A DNA stretch of 64,000 nucleotides, from the NCBI GenBank assembly GCA_028829895.1, contig CM054182.1, positions 17,752,001 through 17,816,000 on the forward strand, written 5' to 3'. This DNA comes from Sinotaia quadrata. Lineage: Eukaryota > Mollusca > Gastropoda > Architaenioglossa > Viviparidae. A program made the position numbers and the translations under genes. Every line of letters starts with the position of its first letter. Positions within the stretch are counted from its first letter, which is position 1. Positions 26,244 through 31,239 of the stretch are shown piece by piece. Under the pieces are notes generated by a model. That model had not been told where the DNA came from, searched no databases, and saw only the letters and a list, made by a program, of their open reading frames with translations.

Positions 26244-29200
26244 TTTTACAGTTGACTGCTAAATATGATGGCAAAAACAGTTTATGCTTAAACTTCCTAA
26301 ACAAATATTATAATATAATCAATAGAAGAAAAGCCTAATATTGTAATAAACATATTTTAATAAAAGCAATATAAGAAAACTGCTTGCCAATAAAATTGTT
26401 TAGATATTAACTGCTGTTTGTTAGATGACCTACTCTATCCTAGAAAGATGTAAAATAAGAACACATGTATAATTCCTATCCATCATCTTGCTCCTGGCAA
26501 ATGGTTAATCTGGCATTGTTTAACATATAACATCTATTCTGATAGTTATTACTTCAACATATGTACCAACTCAAGTATGATTGAGGGAAATTTTAGAGCA
26601 CCCAATCTTCACATCTATCATTTCAGTTGACAACTCATGTAACTAAGAATTAGAGTGATTTACTGGAGTACCTACCCTCAAAAACTAATTTGAAAAATAT
26701 ATAATACACAAATATTTTAAGCACATTCTCAAAACCTCAAATGAATTTATAGTTCAGATAATTGCTGCCTAATTAATTTTCTTCATTTTAAACACACTCT
26801 CAAAGCCTCAGAAAAATGTATAGATAAAAGAAAATTACTTTCCTTCATTTTAAGAATAATTGCTACCAATCAATCGTTATCCAAAATTTAAAAATTCATT
26901 GCCTTCATGCTGATGCACTCAAGTGATATGCTGAGTGATATCAAGAGGTTAACATCAGATACATAAATAGTAATATCAAGAGGTCAACATCAAGCTATAT
27001 AAATAAAAATATCAAGAGGCTAACAGCAGTTACATAAAAATAAATAGGAATATCAAGAAGCTAACATCAGTTACATAAAAAGAGAAAGACATGATTATTA
27101 AGATTATTTATCTTTCAATCACCATATCTATTTGAAAATTAAAAGACAGACATTTCAGAAATATTATACAAGAACAATTTCCATTTGATTGCTTGACTAG
27201 TAATTTATTTGACTATATCTTAAATATGTGACCTTTGTCAATAAGATTTGCACATTTATTAATATTATTTAGAAGATTTAATTATAAAAACATGAAACTA
27301 ATTAATATTTTACCAAGCAAAATGTCACACGATTTTAAAGATATAAAAGTTGTTTTATTCATTCCTAGTTAATTAAACAACACAGTTTAGAAAGTAAGAA
27401 AATTTAAAATATGTGCCACATTTTATTTTCATTGACAACTCAGAAACATTTAAAAACTTTAAAGTGCATTGTAAATCATTTATCTTAAATGGATTAAAGT
27501 ACATTAAATATGCTGTAAATTATTTATTTATTTTAAGTGGGTTAAAGTGCAGCAGATGAACTGATTGATTACTGTGCTCCATATGCTTTCAGGGTCACTT
27601 TCAATGAAAGTGCAAGTCAGATTCATATTGTTGGTATCTTAGTGACACTGTGCTGATAACAGACACTTGGCCTATAATAAGTGATAAACTTAGGACAATT
27701 TTTGGCACATAAGTAGATTGCATACTGTACAATTAACTAGTACAGCACAACTAATATTCACCTTCATTGACCAGTTTGTTCACAGTATGGCGCATGACAT
27801 CATCCTGCTCTCGGAACCAACGAGCAAAGTATGCAATTTCCACATACATAAAGCGCTTGCTGGGATCACGTACCAATTCCGCAATAACAGAATCCAAAAT
27901 GTACTGAACCTCTAGAAAAGAAAAAACACTTAACAGAAAATTAAAACAAAAAGGAAGCAAACTTCGCAATTCTTTAAATAAAAAAATACAATATTTGAAT
28001 CATTTTCTTGAAGAAAATTTGTCAGTATAAAGTAAAAAGGCTGTGGCTCCTGTTTTGACAGTAGTAGTGGTCTACATAGGAATATTTTTTTAAAAAATTG
28101 TCTACACAGTAAAAAAGGTAGGACACCTAGAAATTAGCAGTATTGGTCTATATGACACATTCTCTGGGCAAGAGTACCACAAAGATGGGGGCCATTTGAA
28201 ATGTTTCTTAAAAATAAAGCATTGAAATATTAAGTGTTTGTATCTATATAAACAAAATTAATGTGAGAGATACGTAAGAAAGTTGCATGAATTTATATTT
28301 ATTTATAAACAAATTCGTTCTGAACTGAAAAATGGCACCTCTTTTTGTGATATGCATACATATTGCCATTTAAAAAAAATTTCATTGTTATAAATAATCC
28401 AACAAACGTATTGTAGCAAGGTTTTCTTAGAAGTGAGAATATTCAATAATCCTTTTATCTTGCAACATTCATTTTTGTGAAGAAATAATATTTTTAAAGG
28501 CACTTTTTTTTCATGCTTCCTAGTTCCTTTCCACATAAACCAGATCCAAAACTTTTACTCTTTTACAGAACAATGACACATTCTACTTAAACAATCAATG
28601 CAATTGAAATATTCATAGGCTGTTTTTCAAATTTATTCATTGTATTCATAAATATCCAGCTTTAAAAAGCTAACATGCCTTCATTTCCATTTTAGCATGT
28701 GGCAAAGAAATTAACAAATTCATAAATATAAAATAATGACTATAATATTGCGAACAACTTCTTACATTTTTCAAAGGCACCATATTGCGGAAAGATAAGT
28801 CTCACATCATTCTGTCTTGGTGTGTTAAGTTTAAGTACCAAATAAAAAAAAAAAAATACTTTTGTTCCTTTAAGATCACAGTGTGATGACAGCAATGGCA
28901 GGAAAATCGATGTTTCAAAACAGCTAAGATTTCTGTTTAGTGAAAATCTTGATATATTTTGATTAAATTGATTAACATCATAAACAGCTTACATATATAG
29001 GTACATATTCATGGTTCACCGACAAATGCGTGCGGACAAAAACGCGACGATGCGTTCTGTCCCTAACTCTAACCCCTAATCATAACCCTAACCTAACCCT
29101 ATTGCACATTTGTCGGTGCGCACAACTGTCGTGTATGTATTAAACCTGAGCTAGTAAGGGTAGAACAACTGTGAATTATATTCAAGAATATAAACACCAT

Positions 29201-31239
29201 GATTAAACTTATTTATATATAAAAATGTTACTTTGTTCATTACTTAATATTACCTTTGCAGCATAATAACTTAGCCCATTTTATGTTTAGTTGAGAAAAA
29301 TTGAGCTTTTTTTTAATGATGGTTGATTTTGTCACAGAGCTGAATAAGGTTTCCAGTTGATGTAGTATAGTTTTATGCCTCATTTTAAATAAATATGTAT
29401 TCAGATTAAGTTAATAAATTAGGTTAATATAATAATAAAGAAAATATATTCACTGTTAGTGTTATGAGATGATAGTGATTTTTAGAAACATTTTCTGGTA
29501 AAATCACTTTCTAAGTTTTCAACAGAAACATATGCTTTTTATGCTTTTCAAACTCCTATAACATCAACATTTTTTTCTTTTCTTATGTTTTTTAAGTGAT
29601 CATTATGGAATAAAGAAAATATATTCACTGTTATGAGATGATAGTGATTTTTAAAAACATTTTCTGGCAAAATCACTTTCTAAGTTTTCAACAGAAACAT
29701 ATGCTTTTTATGCTTTTCAAACTCCTATAACATCAACATTTTTTTCTTTTCTTATGTTTTTTAAGTGATCTTTTATGCCCCGTTGTAGACTTTAACATGT
29801 AAAATAATTAGATCTAATCCACTTTATTTTTTGCACTTCATGTCACAAAATGGTACACTTGTCCAGAGAATGAACTAATTATATATGAATCATTTTATTA
29901 AAAAAAAAATTTGTCTATGAAGAAAAAGACTGTGGCTACTTACGTCGATAATAGTACTGATCTACTGTCATCAGCCATCCAACATCATCATGTGTGTGTG
30001 GCACAATGTGAACATTAATCATGCCCTCCTTCACTGGATTGCAGCTCTATTATAAATAACAGCGGTATATTATAATGATATACACATATGCAACATTAAA
30101 ACAATTAACATATAGTCACTAAAATACATATATATAAAAAACCCAGTAAATTAATAGTACCAATACATGTAATGATGTATTAACATAAAGATTAGTACAA
30201 AATAATTTTCAGCCCATTTTATTATTTTAAAAAATGGTATATATATGTAGATTCAACACTGGAAGAAATGTTATTGTAAACTATTTTACAATTTCACAAA
30301 TGTTCAAGAAAGACTATAAATATTCTTACTCCACATCTTGTAATGTTGTATAAAATAAAACATTTAAAGCATTATTTATATTTATAAGTTTTTTCTAAAA
30401 AAAAATAAGAAAAGAAGTAGTTTTAATACTAATCTCTTGATATCTTTAAGTTCCATTTTTACTCTTGGATTATTATTCATTGACTATTACTATTAACAAT
30501 AGTTTGCATTAGAAAACCAGTACACCAGAAGAAGACTATTCAAACCAAAATCATTATGATTATGTAAGAATATTTTGAAGTCTGATTAGACAAATGCTGT
30601 AATTTTTAATATAGTATATTACAGATTACATTTCTCATTAAGAAACATATATTACAAAATAGAAATAACAATATACCATGCTGATGATTAATGAAATAAA
30701 TTATATGTGATTTAAAAATTATATTGGTTACAAATAAGGTTATGCCTTTGCTTGTTAAATTTGAAGTCAGCTATAATATTTGCTAGATCAATGGTGATAC
30801 AATTTCAATAGAGTTTACAAATGTTTAAACATTTGTAAACTCATTAAACTTAAAGTCAGAAAGTGCATGTGCAAATACTTAAATTTAATTCAGTGTATTT
30901 GCGTACACTTACAATGATGCCTAAAGGTTCTGCATATTATAATATTAGGACTTAACAACCATATTCCTTAGTATGTCATTATGTAATTCGCGTACAATCA
31001 AATTATCAATCTGCCTCTTTGAGTCAACCGTCATAGAATAGATCTGAATAAGTGAATTATCACGTACAAACTACGCCGCTAATATTTATACAATGCTGTC
31101 TGCCAAAAATGTGTTTAAAAGGAATATTTACACTATATCCACATGTTGCATCGTCTTTCTGCAAGTTTTCTGCAAAAGGAGAAGCTCCAGTCAAAGTCAA
31201 TAAACCTAGAAAAACAAATAAACTACTAGCTGTCGCCAT
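847..31239 (-). CDS. MAN2B1: Lysosomal alpha-mannosidase gene, 25 exons, 3' end outside window
   Basis: Glycoside hydrolase family 38 enzyme that removes alpha-linked mannose from N-glycan fragments in the lysosome. I joined 25 exons by homology to the animal family, checking phases and GT/AG sites; they give about 976 residues against about 1011 in human. Residues 1-20 form a signal peptide. The zinc/active-site motif HTHDDVGW is at 53-60, the nucleophile Asp of IDPFGHSRE is at 171, and the second zinc-site motif QHHDGVSGT is at 417-425. Other family blocks follow: [23 protein letters not shown] and [15 protein letters not shown]. The final 20-40 residues must lie left of position 1. Joining exons 2 and 3 directly keeps the frame but lacks about nine residues usual in the family. 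No in-frame stop or frameshift was seen, so the gene looks functional. The family assignment is very secure; the individual borders are inferred. Confidence 0.97.
1215..1580. repeat. Minisatellite, ~55-70-bp unit, about 6 copies
   Basis: Units contain tggctgcattcttgtttgga and caaccttcacagtcaggaaa. Located between exons 24 and 25. Unit length varies through small deletions. Confidence 0.8.
1693..1866 (-). CDS. MAN2B1: MAN2B1 exon 24 (residues 877-934)
   Basis: Encodes [36 protein letters not shown] and SQPATVSLQ, matching FSGLRRDLPPSVHLLTL and LLRLEHQFAVGED. Acceptor TTCTAG|TGGTCT, donor TTGCAG|GTAAAA, both phase 0. The acceptor is tandemly duplicated 88 bp upstream. Confidence 0.96.
1853..2028 (-). 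repeat. 88-bp tandem duplication over the exon 24 acceptor
   Basis: Two copies. Each contains, on the minus strand, CTAG|TGGTCTGGACTTC, so the 3' splice site and the first ~14 exon bases occur twice (boundaries at 1866 and about 1954). The upstream copy is outside the reading frame I use. Confidence 0.85.
2128..2345. repeat. Minisatellite, ~46-bp unit, about 5 copies
   Basis: Units alternate ggataaatgaagttaaataa and ggtaaataaaatcaat. Intron 23. Confidence 0.8.
2500..2822. repeat. Degenerate ~22-bp minisatellite beside the exon 23 donor
   Basis: Units resemble aactggtaaatgaaataaac. The array abuts the exon 23 donor; whether the unit derives from the donor is uncertain because of divergence. 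Confidence 0.7.
2830..2975 (-). CDS. MAN2B1: MAN2B1 exon 23 (residues 828-876)
   Basis: Encodes [38 protein letters not shown] and [10 protein letters not shown], matching [22 protein letters not shown]. Acceptor TTCAAG|GTTCTC, donor ACAACA|GTCAGT, phase 0. Confidence 0.92.
3725..4196 (-). repeat. 18-bp minisatellite built from the exon 22 splice donor
   Basis: On the minus strand the unit is TTGTTAGAG|GTGAGTTTG, which is the last nine exon bases plus the first nine intron bases of exon 22. About 20-25 degenerate copies. At least five copies besides the real site retain the ten bases AGAGGTGAGT exactly. Confidence 0.92.
4177..4267 (-). CDS. MAN2B1: MAN2B1 exon 22 (residues 798-828)
   Basis: Encodes [20 protein letters not shown] and SDKKGLIVR, matching [20 protein letters not shown]. 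Acceptor TTGTAG|GTACAC, donor AGAG|GTGAGT, phase 1. An 18-bp minisatellite built from this donor continues for about 450 bp into the intron. Confidence 0.95.
4686..4790. repeat. ~50-bp tandem duplication
   Basis: Two diverged copies of a segment with tttatctga and gtagcattagtcatt. Intron 21. Confidence 0.6.
4938..5098 (-). repeat. 40-bp x 4 array of the exon 21 end and donor
   Basis: Exact 40-bp period. On the minus strand each unit carries the exon 21 end (GTAGAGCTAATG) followed by GTAAG. Donors fall after positions 5070 (used here), 5030, 4990 and 4950. All four keep GGTAAG. Confidence 0.95.
5070..5156 (-). CDS. MAN2B1: MAN2B1 exon 21 (residues 769-797)
   Basis: Encodes [20 protein letters not shown] then LQNGAVELM, matching [26 protein letters not shown]. 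Acceptor TTACAG|GATGAG, donor CTAATG|GTAAGG, both phase 0. Three further copies of the exon end with GGTAAG donors follow at exact 40-bp spacing. Confidence 0.96.
5590..5728 (-). repeat. ~42-bp x 3 array of the exon 20 end and donor
   Basis: Copies of AACAGCAGGATTTATATCCAG-like sequence plus intron start. The exon-proximal copy has CCAG|GTATTA; the two intronic copies have CCAG|ATATTA. Confidence 0.92.
5686..5773 (-). CDS. MAN2B1: MAN2B1 exon 20 (residues 739-768)
   Basis: Encodes [20 protein letters not shown] then VNSRIYIQ, the family hallmark [15 protein letters not shown]. Acceptor CTCTAG|ACTGAA, donor ATCCAG|GTATTA, phase 0. Two tandem copies of the exon end follow, both with the donor GT changed to AT. 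Confidence 0.97.
6105..6480 (-). repeat. ~90-bp x 4 array of the exon 19 end and donor
   Basis: Diverged copies (starting near 6110, 6205, 6290, 6385) resembling the last ~45 bases of exon 19 and ~40 bases of intron. Donor positions in the distal copies are altered to varying degrees. Confidence 0.88.
6413..6514 (-). CDS. MAN2B1: MAN2B1 exon 19 (residues 705-739)
   Basis: Encodes [18 protein letters not shown] and [16 protein letters not shown], matching [30 protein letters not shown]. Acceptor TCACAG|TGACAA, donor AGACA|GTAAGT, phase 2. Several diverged copies of its 3' end and donor follow in the intron. Confidence 0.96.
6904..7022 (-). CDS. MAN2B1: MAN2B1 exon 18 (residues 666-705)
   Basis: Encodes [20 protein letters not shown] and [13 protein letters not shown], matching [20 protein letters not shown] and LEWSVGPIPV. 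Acceptor CGACAG|GGTCAG, donor ATTGA|GTAAGG, phase 2. Confidence 0.95.
7380..7815. repeat. Minisatellite, ~30-bp unit, about 14 copies
   Basis: Unit like gtcatattgtggtcctgttg with tcatgtaaaa. Open reading frames here in several frames are by-products of the repeat period. Confidence 0.92.
8262..8405. repeat. ~66-bp tandem repeat, about 2 copies
   Basis: Repeats gagctaacagtctgtagatg and gtttgttagctctatttagg. Intron 17. Confidence 0.85.
8685..8915 (-). CDS. MAN2B1: MAN2B1 exon 17 (residues 589-665)
   Basis: The longest exon here, 77 codons. Encodes [38 protein letters not shown] and [13 protein letters not shown], matching human blocks IRATFDPDTGLLMEI and [11 protein letters not shown]. Acceptor TTGCAG|TACATC, donor TTAAAT|GTGAGT, both phase 0. 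Confidence 0.96.
9950..10275. repeat. Minisatellite, ~45-bp unit, about 7 copies
   Basis: Units carry cagagctgataattataa and ctatgttgtaactcaac. Intron 16. Confidence 0.85.
10391..10458 (-). CDS. MAN2B1: MAN2B1 exon 16 (residues 566-588)
   Basis: Encodes [20 protein letters not shown] then QGN, the variable linker before the central beta domain. Acceptor ATGCAG|CCAAAC, donor GGAAAT|GTAATA, phase 0. The sequence is weakly conserved; placement rests on phase and on the adjoining exon. Confidence 0.85.
11095..11665. repeat. ~95-bp composite minisatellite
   Basis: Units combine ggaagactaccaaacaagca and gaaacattatcaagcaagca; the right part is degenerate. Intron 15. Confidence 0.8.
11680..11875. 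repeat. ~20-30-bp minisatellite
   Basis: Units like catatctcacatcacaatga. It ends about 45 bp before the TIR element. Confidence 0.8.
11921..13899. mobile_element. 1,979-bp non-autonomous DNA transposon with 14-bp TIRs and 9-bp TSD
   Basis: Ends are AGGTAGAACCAGCC and its exact reverse complement GGCTGGTTCTACCT. Both sides carry ACTGTTATT (11912-11920 and 13900-13908), a 9-bp target-site duplication. No long open frame lies inside, so it does not encode its own transposase. Interior features are an 18-bp inverted repeat pair (12212-12229 / 12469-12486) and a 17-G run (13124-13140). A 9-bp duplication fits Mutator-like elements best, but the superfamily is not established. It sits in intron 15 of the mannosidase gene. 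Perfect TIR and TSD suggest a recent insertion. Confidence 0.85.
12212..12486. repeat. 275-bp segment bounded by 18-bp inverted repeats
   Basis: AAACGGACTCCGCTACGA at 12212-12229 and its exact reverse complement at 12469-12486. Nested within the larger TIR element. Flanking dinucleotides (TA left, AG right) do not give a clear target duplication. Confidence 0.75.
14622..14748 (-). CDS. MAN2B1: MAN2B1 exon 15 (residues 524-566)
   Basis: Encodes [20 protein letters not shown] and then [20 protein letters not shown], matching human LLFSASLPALGFSTYSV. Acceptor TTTCAG|GTTTAT, donor GCAG|GTGTGC, phase 1. The following intron (about 4.2 kb) contains the TIR element at 11921-13899. Confidence 0.95.
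15040..15625. repeat. Composite minisatellite: ~85-bp units then ~31-bp units
   Basis: First units contain cagataagaactttaaagag and caccaattggacaaatatc. They are followed by a run of cacatggacaaactctctcc units around 15400-15540. Intron 14. Confidence 0.85.
15741..15851 (-). CDS. MAN2B1: MAN2B1 exon 14 (residues 487-523)
   Basis: Encodes [20 protein letters not shown] and [14 protein letters not shown], matching [20 protein letters not shown] of the C-terminal beta domains. Acceptor TTCCAG|GTCACG, donor TCAGAG|GTCAGA, both phase 0. Confidence 0.96.
16561..16680 (-). CDS. MAN2B1: MAN2B1 exon 13 (residues 447-486)
   Basis: Encodes [18 protein letters not shown] then [20 protein letters not shown], matching human FTFCQQLNISICPLSQTA and including the conserved NIS glycosylation sequon. 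Acceptor TTTCAG|AAAGTG, donor AAGCAG|GTAATT, both phase 0. Confidence 0.95.
17542..17620 (-). repeat. 40-bp tandem duplication of the exon 12 donor
   Basis: agttacctgcccttcg occurs at 17542 and 17582. Each copy includes the exon 12 end (GAAGGGCAG on the minus strand) and the donor GTAACT. The intronic copy keeps an intact GT. Confidence 0.9.
17588..17657 (-). CDS. MAN2B1: MAN2B1 exon 12 (residues 423-446)
   Basis: Encodes [18 protein letters not shown] and VNEGQ, continuing the family block SGTSRQHVANDYARQLAAG. Acceptor ATTCAG|TGGAAC, donor GGGCAG|GTAACT, phase 0. A 40-bp tandem duplicate covers this donor. Confidence 0.95.
18150..18189 (-). CDS. MAN2B1: MAN2B1 exon 11 (residues 410-423), zinc-site QHHD
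   Basis: A 40-nt exon encoding [14 protein letters not shown]. The HHD motif supplies a zinc/active-site His. Acceptor TTTCAG|CTGAAG, donor TTTC|GTGAGT. Two further copies of the acceptor region lie upstream in the intron. Confidence 0.95.
18182..18300 (-). repeat. ~47-bp x 3 array of the exon 11 acceptor
   Basis: cagctgaaa occurs at 18187, 18235 and 18281. On the minus strand each copy has a CTTTCAG|CTGAA-like acceptor; the third has CCTTTCAG|CTGAA. Three plausible 3' splice sites precede the 40-nt exon carrying the zinc-site HHD. Confidence 0.9.
18368..18492. repeat. ~63-bp tandem duplication
   Basis: Two copies with ctaagagaggtg and aaaaatacttct. Intron 10. Confidence 0.8.
18580..18652 (-). 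CDS. MAN2B1: MAN2B1 exon 10 (residues 386-410)
   Basis: Encodes [17 protein letters not shown] and TFNIQIL. It sits where the family has VCNQLEAL plus a variable segment. Acceptor GACAG|GTAGTA, donor CTGT|GTAAGT, phase 1. Confidence 0.85.
19065..19132. repeat. (TA)n(GA)n microsatellite
   Basis: A run of ta dinucleotides followed by about 24 ga dinucleotides, in intron 9. Confidence 0.95.
19225..19428 (-). CDS. MAN2B1: MAN2B1 exon 9 (residues 318-385)
   Basis: Encodes [36 protein letters not shown] and [18 protein letters not shown], the very conserved DDFFPYA/FWTGYF/SRPALK region. Acceptor TTATTAG|CAAAGC, donor CTGCAG|GTGTGT, both phase 0. Confidence 0.97.
20470..20766 (-). repeat. ~30-bp array of the exon 8 donor
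   Basis: Minus-strand units resemble AATCAGATG|GTATGTTATC followed by TTGTAGTT, matching the exon 8 end and donor. About 8-9 copies; several retain CAGATGGTAT and others are decayed. Confidence 0.9.
20754..20870 (-). CDS. MAN2B1: MAN2B1 exon 8 (residues 279-317)
   Basis: Encodes [18 protein letters not shown] and [16 protein letters not shown], matching family blocks [17 protein letters not shown] and WFKNLDKLI. Acceptor CTGCAG|GCC, donor CAGATG|GTATGT, both phase 0. Minisatellites that copy the adjacent splice site lie on both sides of this exon. Confidence 0.96.
20842..21136 (-). repeat. ~63-bp x 5 array of the exon 8 acceptor
   Basis: Minus-strand units contain TTCTACAG|GCCAGCCATTAC, i.e. 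the 3' splice site and the first ~20 coding bases of exon 8. Copies sit at about 20870, 20932, 20997, 21059 and 21122. The one nearest the complete exon reads CTGCAG; the others read CTACAG. Confidence 0.93.
22035..22625. repeat. ~45-60-bp degenerate minisatellite
   Basis: Units contain attgtaaaatagatac and tttttgttgtacatat, about 10 copies. Intron 7. Confidence 0.8.
22914..22985 (-). CDS. MAN2B1: MAN2B1 exon 7 (residues 255-278)
   Basis: A 24-codon exon, [20 protein letters not shown] then ASAQ, matching the human segment [20 protein letters not shown]. Acceptor TTTCAG|GATGAT, donor CTCAG|GTTACT, both phase 0. Confidence 0.92.
23440..23996 (-). repeat. 48-bp array of the exon 6 end and donor
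   Basis: Minus-strand unit: TTTGATATTTATTGTGGTGA then CACA-CCC-ATTGTT|GTGAGTTG and TGTCTGC, i.e. the last ~30 bases of exon 6, its donor and ~15 intron bases. About 10 copies. The period is a multiple of three, so the exon frame stays open through several units. Intact GTGAGT is seen at 23965 (used here), at 23869 and in some farther copies. Confidence 0.93.
23966..24063 (-). CDS. MAN2B1: MAN2B1 exon 6 (residues 222-254)
   Basis: Encodes [20 protein letters not shown] then [13 protein letters not shown], matching the family segment around [15 protein letters not shown]. Acceptor TGCAG|GTACA. Donor GTT|GTGAGT, phase 0. The last ~30 coding bases plus donor form the unit of the 48-nt array that follows, so a more distal donor could also be used. 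Confidence 0.92.
24385..24493 (-). CDS. MAN2B1: MAN2B1 exon 5 (residues 186-222)
   Basis: Encodes [17 protein letters not shown] and [12 protein letters not shown], matching the family block GFDGFFFGRLDYQDK...WRAS. Acceptor TTTCAG|TTTGG; donor CTAG|GTAAGAG, phase 1. Confidence 0.95.
24955..25212 (-). repeat. ~27-bp array of the exon 4 donor
   Basis: Minus-strand units read CTCTTTACACAG|GTAGAGACAAACTTT, paralleling the exon 4 end CTCTTTGCACAG|GTACAAACTTT. About 8-9 copies; several keep ACAGGTA. Confidence 0.9.
25204..25397 (-). CDS. MAN2B1: MAN2B1 exon 4 (residues 121-185), catalytic nucleophile
   Basis: Encodes [19 protein letters not shown] and then [16 protein letters not shown]. The Asp of IDPFGHS (residue 171) is the GH38 nucleophile position. 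Acceptor TTAG|GTCGCC; donor CACAG|GTACAA, phase 0. A minisatellite that repeats this donor follows directly in the intron. Confidence 0.96.
26084..26160 (+). repeat. Dispersed repeat copy A (~75 bp)
   Basis: Shares atttcaatgctttattttta, catttcaaatgg and ccagagaatg with an inverted copy at 28158-28230. A shorter relative lies at 29821-29872. Likely an old transposable-element fragment. Confidence 0.75.
26161..26251. repeat. Microsatellite palindrome
   Basis: CTGTAAAAT(CT)n(AT)n(AG)nATTTTACAG forms a near-perfect inverted repeat from 26182 to 26251. The CT and AG arms differ slightly in length. Confidence 0.9.
26930..27080. repeat. ~38-bp tandem repeat, about 4 copies
   Basis: Units contain atatcaagaggctaacat and cagttacataaa. 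Intron 3. Confidence 0.8.
27762..27911 (-). CDS. MAN2B1: MAN2B1 exon 3 (residues 71-121)
   Basis: Encodes [16 protein letters not shown] and then [18 protein letters not shown], both strong family blocks. Acceptor TCTAG|AGGTTC, or two bases later at TAGAG|GTTC; only the first keeps frame with exon 2 directly. Donor GAAG|GTGAAT, phase 1. Confidence 0.92.
27994..28075 (-). repeat. Diverged direct copy of the exon 2 end and its donor region
   Basis: About 80 bp matching 29884-29966 at roughly 70-75% by eye, including the segment that in exon 2 encodes VDQYYYR. Here it would read VDHYYC and has no GT at the donor position. Confidence 0.65.
28158..28230 (-). repeat. Dispersed repeat copy B (~75 bp, inverted)
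   Basis: Reverse-complement relative of 26084-26160: cattctctgg, ccatttgaaatg and aataaagcattgaaatat are shared. Confidence 0.75.
29017..29118. repeat. Telomere-like repeats inside a 12-bp inverted repeat
   Basis: CACCGACAAATG (29017-29028) and its exact reverse complement CATTTGTCGGTG (29107-29118) enclose several ccctaac/ccctaa motifs (29061-29100). This may be a small MITE carrying telomere-like sequence, or a healed break site. Confidence 0.75.
29432..29775. repeat. ~168-bp tandem duplication
   Basis: Two nearly identical copies of the segment with aaagaaaatatattcactgt and tttttctttt cttatgtttt. Intron 2. High identity indicates a recent duplication. Confidence 0.9.
29944..30046 (-). 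CDS. MAN2B1: MAN2B1 exon 2 (residues 37-71), catalytic HTHDDVGW
   Basis: Begins [16 protein letters not shown] and carries [18 protein letters not shown]. His55 and Asp57 match zinc ligands of the family. Acceptor ATAG|AGC; donor CGAC|GTAAGT, phase 1. The family usually has about nine more residues (ending in a QHAG-like block) before VQYILDS; they are not found at the end of this exon. Confidence 0.93.
30811..30842. repeat. 32-bp perfect palindrome
   Basis: Perfect inverted repeat without spacer, centred on GTTTAAAC; each half is GAGTTTACAAATGTTT. Intron 1 of the mannosidase gene. Function unknown. Confidence 0.95.
31132..31239 (-). CDS. MAN2B1: MAN2B1 exon 1 (residues 1-36), start and signal peptide
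   Basis: The ATG at 31239 begins [20 protein letters not shown], a typical cleavable signal peptide that would direct the enzyme into the secretory pathway. The exon continues to ATCGYS and ends at donor AGT|GTAAAT, phase 0. The frame is open a few codons upstream, but with no other ATG, so this start is preferred. Confidence 0.9.

Noticed and set aside
27980..28000. Possible microexon AAAATGATTCAAATATT between exons 2 and 3
   Set aside because: It lies in the ancient duplicate of intron sequence, is three residues short of the family and matches it poorly; only cDNA could rescue it.
28755..28815. Candidate missing mannosidase exon on the minus strand ([15 protein letters not shown] with good splice sites)
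   Set aside because: Phases do not fit between exons 2 and 3 without creating a stop, and the peptide does not resemble the family segment.
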